Positions 22,101 through 29,700 of a stretch of DNA of 32,636 nt are shown here, piece by piece (the stretch's first letter is position 1; each line of letters begins with the position of its first letter). Source of the stretch: Avoscillospira sp045579045 (GTDB lineage Bacteria > Bacillota > Clostridia > Oscillospirales > Oscillospiraceae); NCBI GenBank assembly GCA_045579045.1, contig JAZNLL010000043.1, positions 1 to 32,636 on the forward strand, given 5' to 3'. Made by a program: the position numbers and the translations under genes. The notes beneath the pieces were generated by a model. It saw only the letters and a list, made by a program, of their open reading frames with translations, ran no database searches and was not told where the DNA came from.

Positions 22101-24971
22101 ATCCACGCCGCCGTTGTAGAACTCTCTGGTGGAGAAGTCATAGACCTTGTCCAGTTCGGTGCCTTCGGCAGTCAGAGAAGCCAGAACATCATCGGGCAGC
22201 TGGGCCTTGATGTTGGTGTATTCCACTTCGCCGCAAACAGCGCAGTCGGCCTTATAGACACCGGCTTCTGCATCAAAGACATAGTCGCCGGTGAAGGTAT
22301 GGCTCAGCTTGGTACCGGGGACTTCCTTCCGGGCTTCCTGACCGCAGACGGGGCAGATGCCGGTAAGGATCTCATTGGAGGAACAGGTAGCAGGAATGGA
22401 AGCGGTGTAATCCACATTGTGACCGGAGCAGTCCTCCACAATGATAATACGGTCCACATAGAACTTGCCGTAAGTCTTGGGATTTTCACCGGTGACATCG
22501 CCTTCCACCTTCAAGGAGAAATAGACATCCACAGGGTCGCCGGTCAGATGTTCCAGTTCTGCCAGTTCCAGCTTCAGGGTACCGGCAAAGAAGGTCATAT
22601 CATCGCTGCCTTCGTCATAGATGATCTCATCCTTTGCACGATACAGATGCCATTCACCATCAGCAATGATGGGATCGCCGATGTACATCTGGGTCTTCAG
22701 ACTGCTGTAAAGAGCCTTGTTTTCGCTGAAGGTATAATAACGCTTATCACTGATACCCAGCTCGCCGTTGTCATTACGGGAAGCCAGCTTTCGCAGATCC
22801 CAGCAAACAGAAGTACCGCCCTCAAAGGAAGAATCGTTGGTGTTGCTCACATACTCATAACCGAACTGATAGTAGGAAGCATCCCACAGAGAGCTGTTGG
22901 TATAGTCATAGATATGCCGCTCGTCGATGCCGGGATGGTCGTCAAAGATCTGCTGGGGGATCTCGGGGCGCTCCATGTAGCCGCCATTGACGATATCTTC
23001 TTCACCAATATACTGGGCATACTTGGTCAGCAGGTTCTTGCCGCCGCCCTTTTCGATACGCTTGAGAGGATCCTGATCGCCGGTGTGATCGTCGGTCAGT
23101 TCCATATCAAACATCCACTTGGTGGATTCCATCATCCGCAGACCGGTTTCCCGCTTGCTGATGTCAAACAGTTCGCCGGCAGCGTACATTTCATCCACGA
23201 ATTTATTGTAGTTGTTGATGATGGTGCGGTCCAGACTGGCTCTGCCTGCGTTGATACGCTTGATGAAGAGTTCCTTTTCCTCTGCCGTCAGATCAGAATC
23301 GGCCTCTGTAGCGGCAATGGCAGCTTCAAACTGCAGGTGGGACCACTTGACATCCTGAGCCGTGAGCCAGGGAACATCCACAACCTTGGTGCTGTAACGA
23401 ACGATGAAGTCAACGGTATTTCCCAATTCCGCCATCTTGACCATATAGTCATAGATATAGTCAGCGGCAGCTTCGCCGTAGTAGCCCTTTAGGAAGGTCC
23501 TGGTCAGTTCATAGACATCCTGGTAGGGGTCTTCCATGAGCTTGGTATTGACCCAGTGCTTCACATCCCACAGTTCTGTTTCGTTGAAGTTCTGCAGTTC
23601 CAGGAACACACCGACACCGGCATTTTCATAGACCTTCTGCCAGTCCTCGGCATAGCGGAAGTAGTTGGGGAAAACACCGTCGGTGCTGTTGATGCCGTAA
23701 TCCCAGTAGATCAGCTGACCGTGCTTCAGCAGCTTACCCCATTCCTCCAGACGCTCCTTGGGTCTCTTGTTCAGGGGGTGGTCCAGCCCGTGCATCATGC
23801 TCATATCGTTGGAAGCCAGACGAATGACCACATTGTCTCTGGGAACAGTGTCATCGAGGGGCACTTCAAAATACTCAGAGTAGGCCAGGGTTTCCACCTT
23901 CATCTCGGGGTAGACCTCGGCAACCGCATCGGCGATGGCATTGTCGCACTTGAACAGATGGCCGGAATTGCCGCTGGCTGCCATGGAGGCTTCACATTCG
24001 TCACATTCGCAGTGTCCGCCGGTGTCGTTAGGGGAAACATCGATATATTCAGGGCGGTTCTTGCCTGCCTCATCGGCTTCCTTATAGGAAAGCTCGATGG
24101 CAAGCAGGATCTTCTCCTTGAATGCCTCCAGCAGTTCCTTGTTGGACAGGCACATCTGACCGAACGCAGTACGCTCCTGCCGTTCATCGGACCAGGAGAA
24201 CCACTCGGGATGCTCATCAAAATAGGAAATGCCCTCGGGATTGATCAGGTCATACCAAACCGCCGAGGATGCGCTGGTAGGCGGATTGTAAAAAGGCGGG
24301 AAGAACCGATCAAAGGTATGAACATGGTAAGGTCTTGCGAAGTTGATCTCGCCGCCGTATTCCTGGGGGGCATTGGAGACCCAGCCATTGAGACGGTTGC
24401 GGACATAATAAAGGGTGGAAAGACCTTCATTGGAGTAGATGCCGCGATCAGCGAACACAGGCTCACCGCTGAGATCCAGATCATAGGCGACCACAGCGTT
24501 TTCCAGTTCAGGAACATACTCTTCCCACATATTCCACCAACGGACGCCAAAGACATCCTCCAGCAGGTGGTACACCGCATACAGGCTGCCGCGGACATCA
24601 CCGCCGGTGAGGACCAGATTGTTGCCGATGACCTTGATGGCCCAGCCTTCCCCCTGGTTATTCTTGTCGGTGTAAGTCACATTGTTTTCCTTGGCAAACT
24701 TGGTTGCGCCAAGATAGATGGCAGTTTCCATCTGCACGCCCTCCGTGAGGATGGAGGAGTTGGTGCCTGTCATCTTCTTCAGATAAGCCTGCAGCTCCTT
24801 GGCTGCCGTTTTCTCCACTTCCGTTACATTGGAAGGGAGCACGATGGGCATGTCCTCCAGGACAAGTCCATCGATCTGAGGCGTGGGCTCTGCCGCCACA
24901 GCGACGGTCACGCCTGCCACTGCCAAAACCAGCAGCAAGAGGCAAAGCCCACGGATCATGAGTCTCTTCAT
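18513..24971 (-). CDS. Giant secreted SLH protein 1 with DUF4838 and five repeated modules
   Basis: 2152 residues from the ATG at 24971 (AAGGAG 6 nt upstream). In order: signal peptide (cleavage near residue 26); an N-terminal alpha/beta domain like those preceding glycosidase barrels (about 35-150, LEDMPIVLPSNVTEVEKTAA); a DUF4838 glycosidase-like region (about 190-500) with S313-P-N-D316 followed by HCECDEC; a helical segment; five modules of about 200-260 residues starting near 675, 924, 1136, 1394 and 1649; and three SLH domains (about 1963-2152). Each module carries W/YHLY, a DxYxSxKVEG-like strand, YYIDR and a final Cys, joined by CxxC linkers. It should be wall-anchored and act on or bind glycans (inference). 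Catalysis is not established for DUF4838. Confidence 0.9.
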   Translation of the reverse strand: MKRLMIRGLCLLLLVLAVAGVTVAVAAEPTPQIDGLVLEDMPIVLPSNVTEVEKTAAKELQAYLKKMTGTNSSILTEGVQMETAIYLGATKFAKENNVTYTDKNNQGEGWAIKVIGNNLVLTGGDVRGSLYAVYHLLEDVFGVRWWNMWEEYVPELENAVVAYDLDLSGEPVFADRGIYSNEGLSTLYYVRNRLNGWVSNAPQEYGGEINFARPYHVHTFDRFFPPFYNPPTSASSAVWYDLINPEGISYFDEHPEWFSWSDERQERTAFGQMCLSNKELLEAFKEKILLAIELSYKEADEAGKNRPEYIDVSPNDTGGHCECDECEASMAASGNSGHLFKCDNAIADAVAEVYPEMKVETLAYSEYFEVPLDDTVPRDNVVIRLASNDMSMMHGLDHPLNKRPKERLEEWGKLLKHGQLIYWDYGINSTDGVFPNYFRYAEDWQKVYENAGVGVFLELQNFNETELWDVKHWVNTKLMEDPYQDVYELTRTFLKGYYGEAAADYIYDYMVKMAELGNTVDFIVRYSTKVVDVPWLTAQDVKWSHLQFEAAIAATEADSDLTAEEKELFIKRINAGRASLDRTIINNYNKFVDEMYAAGELFDISKRETGLRMMESTKWMFDMELTDDHTGDQDPLKRIEKGGGKNLLTKYAQYIGEEDIVNGGYMERPEIPQQIFDDHPGIDERHIYDYTNSSLWDASYYQFGYEYVSNTNDSSFEGGTSVCWDLRKLASRNDNGELGISDKRYYTFSENKALYSSLKTQMYIGDPIIADGEWHLYRAKDEIIYDEGSDDMTFFAGTLKLELAELEHLTGDPVDVYFSLKVEGDVTGENPKTYGKFYVDRIIIVEDCSGHNVDYTASIPATCSSNEILTGICPVCGQEARKEVPGTKLSHTFTGDYVFDAEAGVYKADCAVCGEVEYTNIKAQLPDDVLASLTAEGTELDKVYDFSTREFYNGGVDGVNATTGGRWWALLDDPESVMGKAYFWDLNQMNASGTGSVGYFDMTSGIRTSGNKIPKPLKAADVITDGQYHYYKMEDIDLFAGDDSRLIFFDWTLQVDFKTYPGLQGKKVDMYLSLKVEGEMDYTTPGQMPKYYIDRIIIAENCSEHTTDDLTFDAAASAYVGTCAKCGKEIRYEVKNELPQEILDAVAAADSSLAHVYDYAIDDFWAKTNVSYQTRVEDSASMLGEAFRYDSNRMNASVRNSYFIFSGSKEFTLTHQLWQETCEPLTGITAAELNANSGDGQYHLYKISGVIIPRHLNYLWCLGYNIQHRFNDVKAALQGLDMDMYVSMKIEGDVTGSDSKNLPVYYIDRMILVDTCANHPAKEDLELIPEATCYQGEIWRGQCFDCGKISNMEMEETKKPHKYGEYVYDAVTGNQYAYCQNDGCTEFKVLVSKGELPQEIKDDLAAQGIGMEHVHDYTANEFSLSEPFALVQDTDSPVGVAARASAWEARNPSWVIMGKDRKWPIILYQNKNEHTVGTLTYDMLKPNENKGYVVYKFEDFTVPEGNFNYLHTFDYRIQHRSLPGDLKKLTGKTVDFYLSMKIEGKIDNYTDKKGGPIWYVDRMVIVDSCENYEITYEEPENVSCGSGPVTLTGYCPVCNKEKTKEGTSQGGHKFGWYYQVDEGDTYRAECIYGCGATDFRYAQKLTMEEKLPKELPESVRNHIVVSYSIGDFYLSGRPDGVRWDHDLNRPVGVREYDTTLSASSQYGLNTSGGLISCMYKAGIGGKGIGTFKGPEIMANAGDGKYHLYSVKGTVPMKEESYNYMYMFTDWVLQCRMVSQDLRDYRNKMLDLYLYMKVDGDPSCAGEEKPIYYIDQIIFATSCQVDETWTINKEATCTAQGEATGDCAICGAKGITTGIPQIPHDIDPLSLTYKDPTCETNRWVHGVCRTCGGTFDQEVPDTMLQCEFTNYVKQDDGSGREIAYCNNGCGARHIRNSVSNGSNLDLPENIQQILPVLGKPASHGVSFSDIKSSDWYFSAVKEAVDNKLINGVTPTEFRPNETLTVAQAVKLASAYHEMNYTGDVTLENGAGNWYSSYVDYAVENGIIDRGYASKSNAEMNKPIDRSEFVSIFVKAMDEGSLVGYNDVADNAIPDVKTDDANAEAIYKFYRAGILTGSDAKGTFNPHSSIKRSEVATILSRMYNENVRQSITLN

Positions 24972-25031
24972 TTCCTTCTCCTTTCTCCAAAAAGACATTA
25001 TCTTTTTAGAAAAAATGCACGATTTTCATCT

Positions 25032-25060
25032 ATTATACTGAAATACTGTGCCAAATACAA
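25032..25060 (-). promoter_or_regulatory. sigma-A-type promoter of giant gene 1
   Basis: On the minus strand TTGTAT (25060-25055) and a perfect TATAAT (25037-25032) are 17 bp apart, about 60 bp before the start codon. Half-sites TTTCA (25024-25028) and TGAAA (25039-25043) flank the -10 and resemble arms of the nearby palindrome in opposite orientation. Confidence 0.7.
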
Positions 25061-25088
25061 TCCCATTTCCCTCGAAAAAACGCCCATT

Positions 25089-25109
25089 TTTTGAAATTTT
25101 ATTTCAAAA
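25089..25109. promoter_or_regulatory. 21-bp perfect palindrome, probable RpiR operator
   Basis: TTTTGAAAT and ATTTCAAAA are perfect 9-bp arms around TTT. The site lies between the divergent promoters of giant gene 1 and rpiR, 5 bp upstream of the rpiR -35. RpiR-type regulators often bind such inverted repeats in their own promoter regions; binding is inferred. Confidence 0.6.
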
Positions 25110-25113
25110 CCAG

Positions 25114-25142
25114 TTGCCTGTTCCATGCGGATTTGCTATAAT
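25114..25142 (+). promoter_or_regulatory. Extended -10 promoter of the RpiR-family gene
   Basis: TTGCCT (25114-25119) and a perfect TATAAT (25137-25142) are 17 bp apart, with TGC directly before the -10. Confidence 0.8.
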
Positions 25143-25166
25143 ACAGAAAAGCAAAGGAGTGATCAG

Positions 25167-26018
25167 ATGGCAACGATAGAAAAAACGCCCTCCATTCTGC
25201 TGACCATTCAGTCCAAACTGTCTGAAATGACAAAATCGGAGGCCGTAGTTTGTGATTTTATCCTCCAGAACCCCGAAAAGATCATCCACTACTCTGTGGC
25301 AGAACTGGCAGAAAAAAGCGGTACCAGCGGTGCTACTGTTATTCGAGCCAGCCGGAAGCTGAACTTCTCCTCTTTCATGGCGCTGAAAGTAGCGCTGGCA
25401 CAGGATCTTGCCAATCCACTGGAAGGAACCACCAAAGAGATCGATCCCAATTCCTCTGCGTTGGAGACCATGGAATATGTATTCCAGAGCACGATCCAAT
25501 CCATCAACAACGCCTATCACAATCTGAACCCCGCCCTGTTGGAACAGGCGGCAGATGCTTTACTTGGCGCCAATCGAATTCTGATCCATGGACCCGGCTC
25601 CGCCCTGTCCATTGCACAGGATCTGACCCACAAATTGCTTCGCCTTGGTCTCAACGCCATCTGCTATTCCGATACCTTTTATCAGCTGTACTCCAGCGCT
25701 TATCTAAAACCGGGCGATGTTCTGTTCCTCATCAGCCGCCAGCCTGATGAAGTTCTGTATCCCCGTATGGCAGAGCAGGCAAAAAAGAACGGTGCCACCG
25801 TTATCCTGCTGATCGACAGTCCCACTTCCCCCTCTGTGGCAGATATCACCCTGTACTCCGGTTCAACACCCCAGACCATTCACTTGACCCAGTATGTCTA
25901 TCAAACGGTACAGAGTGTCATCATCGATGCGATCTATGTGCGGATGGCGCTGAAAAAAGGAAACGCAGCCGAGGACTTCTATTCCATGGAGGCCGTTGCT
26001 GCCCTTTATGCCATCTGA
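25167..26018 (+). CDS. RpiR-family regulator with SIS domain
   Basis: 283 residues from the ATG at 25167 (AAAGGAG 8 nt upstream). Residues about 1-77 are the RpiR helix-turn-helix domain (SEMTKSEAVVCDFILQNP, YSVAELAEKSGTSGATVIRASRKL). Residues about 120-255 form a SIS sugar-phosphate-binding domain (ILIHGPGSALSIAQDL, PGDVLFLISRQ). These proteins sense phosphosugars, often amino sugars or sialic acid derivatives. It lies between the two giant surface-protein genes, divergent from the first and convergent with the second, with an operator-like palindrome at its promoter. That makes it the best candidate regulator of the pair (inference). Confidence 0.92.
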   Translation: MATIEKTPSILLTIQSKLSEMTKSEAVVCDFILQNPEKIIHYSVAELAEKSGTSGATVIRASRKLNFSSFMALKVALAQDLANPLEGTTKEIDPNSSALETMEYVFQSTIQSINNAYHNLNPALLEQAADALLGANRILIHGPGSALSIAQDLTHKLLRLGLNAICYSDTFYQLYSSAYLKPGDVLFLISRQPDEVLYPRMAEQAKKNGATVILLIDSPTSPSVADITLYSGSTPQTIHLTQYVYQTVQSVIIDAIYVRMALKKGNAAEDFYSMEAVAALYAI

Positions 26019-26036
26019 CCATTCCCCTATCACAGC

Positions 26037-26073
26037 AAACAGCCCCTCTCCATTCGGAGAGGGGCTGTTTTAG
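26037..26073. terminator. Bidirectional terminator between RpiR gene and giant gene 2
   Basis: A perfect 15-bp stem (26037-26051 with 26056-26070) has loop ATTC and T/A tracts at both ends. Its core matches the terminator at 18455-18489. Confidence 0.92.
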
Positions 26074-26078
26074 GTTGT

Positions 26079-26705
26079 TCAGTTCAGGGTGATGCTCCGG
26101 CGGACGTTCTCGTTATACATTCTGCTCAGAATGGTGGCGACCTCACATCTCTTGATAGAGCTGTTGGGGTTGAACGTACCCTTGGCATCGGAACCGGTCA
26201 GGATACCGGCACGGTAGAACTTGTAGATGGCTTCAGCATTGGCATCGTCTGTCTTCACATCGGGAATGGCGTTGTCAGCCACATCGTTGTAACCAACCAG
26301 GCTGCCTTCGTCCATAGCCTTGACGAAGATGGAGACGAATTCGCTTCTGTCGATGGCCTTGTTCATCTTGGCAGGTGTGTAAGAAGCATACTTACTGTCG
26401 ATGATGCCGTTTTCAACGGCATAGTCCACATAGGAGCTGTACCAGTTGCCTGCACCGTTTTCAAGGGTGACATCGCCGGTATAGTTCATTTCATGGTAAG
26501 CAGATGCCAGCTTCACAGCCTGGGCCACAGTCAGCGTCTCGTTGGGACGGAACTCGGTGGCGGTGACACCGTTGATGAGCTTGTTATCCACAGCTTCCTT
26601 AACAGCACTGAAGTACCAGTCAGAGGACTTGATATCGCTGAAGGAAACACCGTGAGAAGCAGGCTTGCCGAGGACAGGCAGGATCTGCTGGATGTTCTCG
26701 GGCAG
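26079..26705 (-). repeat. SLH-coding tract, copy 2
   Basis: Gap-free partner of 18513-19139. The stop codons differ (TGA here, TAA in copy 1) but the coding tract is nearly the same, and the boundary beyond 26705 is abrupt. Confidence 0.9.
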
Positions 26706-29700
26706 CTGCAGGTTCTCACCATAGCTGACGGAATTACGGAAGTGCCGTTCGCCGCAGCCATGGTCACAGAAAGCATACTCCGTGCCGTCATCCTGCTTGA
26801 TATAGGTGGTGAAGCTATGGGTCAGCTTGGTGCCTTCGGCTTCCTGATTGACACTCAGACCGCAGATAGCGCAGACACCCTTGTATTCTGCATCAAATTC
26901 GCAGGTGGGCTGAATTCTCACCACAGGGTTGATGATCTCATGCTTCAGCTTGGGAATACTGGTTTCCACATTCTGGCAGCCGCAGACAGCGCAGTTGCCT
27001 ACAGCTCTGCCCAGCTTGTCGCAGGTTGCAGGTTCCAGAACAGTCCAGCTATCATCGGGTGTACACTTTTCTGTCACGATGACAGATGCAATGGTGTATG
27101 TAGGCAGATTGTCATAGCCGCTGCTGCAGTTGACATCGCCTTCCACCTTCATATACACATGGATATCCACAGGCTTCTGATAGTAGTCTTCCAGATCTTC
27201 ATGGAGCATACGGATCTGCAGGCACCAGTCCTTGAACATATAGAAGTAATGGTTCTCACGCTCCACCATCATGATAACATTCTCAAAGGAATAAAGCTGA
27301 TATCCCTTGCCGGAGTTTGCAGCCAGTTCGCTGGCATAGATTCTGGCGGGGGTCTTGGTGGTACCGCTGCCCACGTACATGCTCAGTTCAATGCCGTTGG
27401 AGGCCTGCATGTTCAGGTACTTGTGGTCAGGCTTGAGACAAGGACGGACACCAACGGGATAATCCAGTTCCGGATCCCACATATAATAGTCTTCATCCGC
27501 ATGGAGGCCGAATTCACCGACCATGTAGGTGGCGATCACATGACCGGCAGCCTGCTCAGGGAAGCCCTCCGGCAACTTTTCTTCCAGGGTCAGAGCCTTG
27601 CGCTCCTTCACATCGGTTGCACCGCAGCCGTAGTCACATTCGGCAACATAGCGAACCACATCGTACTTATCCTGAATGTACTTGGTAAAGCTGTGCTTTC
27701 CGGCCACACCGGGTCTGGTATATGCAGGATTTTCCTTGCCGCAGACGGGACATTTGCCCACAGAACCGGCGGCATCCTGACAGGTGCCGGTGCCTGCACC
27801 GAACACGTATTCGCTTTCGCTGTAGTCGGCACAGGTATCCACCGCGAACATCTGATCCACATAGAAGTCTGCACCCTTGGCAGCAGAGGGATCGCCAACC
27901 ACCTTCATGGAGATATACAGATCCACGGTCTTGCCACCAATTTCACGGATCAGCTGCTTATTCTGGAGCTGCCAGCCCAGAGTCCAGACATACCATTCAT
28001 TGGTTACGGGAACAGGGTTCTTGGGCAGCTTCACATTGGCGAACTTATAGATCTTGTATTCGCCGCCGTTGGCCTTCAGATCAGCCAGAGAAATGGTGCC
28101 AATGGTCTTGTCGGGAGAATAGGAACCGAACTTCAGACCGCCGGCAGCACCGGTGTAACCGGTCTTCTTGGCTGCATAGCCCACCACAGAATCCGGATCT
28201 GTCACTCTGGTCATGCCGCTGAGGCTAAAATCATCTGCGCCGTAAATATGGGCGTGCTCCACGCTCATGCCCTTGGCAGCCAGACCATCGGAAACCTCCT
28301 TCGGCAGCTTACTCTCGCCGCAGATGGAGCAGGTGTTGGGGTCCTCAGTAAAGTCGTGCTCCAGCATGGTATTGGGAACTTCTACATTCTGGATGCCCTT
28401 CTTGCAGGTAAGGCAGACCGTATTGCCAACAGCATTGGTGCCACAGGCAGCAGGGGTCTTGATGACCAGAGCCTCCATATCGGGTGCACAACCGTCGATG
28501 GCGATGATCTGATCAATATAGAAGTCGGCACCGGTGGCAGGATCGCCCTCCACCTTCATGGAGACATACAGATCCACAGTCTTGCCGCCCAGTTCGGCGA
28601 CCATCTTTCTGGTCTGCATATTCCAGCCGAAGAACAGCAGATAGTATTCGCCGCTTGCAGGATTCTTGGGCAGGGTGAGGTCTTCAAATTTATATACCTT
28701 GTAGCCATTGCCGGCATTGGCCTTCAAAGTGCCATAGGGAATGGTGGCAACAGTCTTTTCAGGGGCATACTGCTTGATGATAAAGTTGCTTGCCGCACCG
28801 GCGTAGTTCTTGCTCAAAGCCGCAAAGCCCACGGCAGAAGCAGCATCTTCCACCTTGGTCATGCCGCCGTAGAGCTGGACATCGTCGGCGGTATAAGCAT
28901 GAATATGGGCATAGTCCACATCATTGGCATTGATGTCAGCGTACACTTCTGCAGGCAGATCGTAGGCAAACTGGTGCTTGACCAGACCGCCGCAGTTGAC
29001 ACAGGTGCCGGTATAGGCATTCTTGTCTGCATCGAAGGTGTAGCTGTCAGCCACATGAGCCTGACAGTTGCCCACCACGAACATGCGGTCAATGTAGTAC
29101 TTGGGAAGGTTGTTCAGGTCGTCATATTTCAGTTCGCCTTCCACCTTCATGGAGATGTAGAGATCCGTCTTCTGACCCTGAATGGGCAGCTTGGTGAAGT
29201 CCACAGACAAGGACCAGTCAAAGAAATGGAACTCGCTGCCGGTGGAGAGCACCACATCCTCGAAGGGATACAGATGATACTGACCGTCGGTAACGATATC
29301 CTTGGCAGGAACGCCGGGCAGACGGCCTTCCAAGTCACGGAAGGGTCTTTCATCGGTAATTTCGAAATACTGGACGTTTTCCATAGCCAGATCATACATA
29401 GCAGCACGACCCATGGCAGAATCGGCATCCTCCACTTCGATGAAGGAAGTGTACTTCACTTCACGGAAGTCGTCGATATCATACATATAGAGGTAATCCA
29501 GAGAGGTTCCGGTTTCCTTCAGGGACTTTTCCAGATTTTCCGGCAGCTTGCCGCAGAAGTCGAACTCGGCAATGCCGCAGACAGCGCAGGGAGCTTTGTA
29601 CAGACCGGTAGCTTCATCGTAATAGAAGTCGCCGGTGAGCTTGTGGTCCAGTCTGGTGTATTCGTATTCTTCCGTAACCATCTTGCCGCAGATGGGGCAC

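Noticed and set aside
18597..23492. 1631-codon open frame on the plus strand
   Set aside because: Antisense shadow of giant gene 1, same codon-bias explanation; the translation has no recognisable domain.
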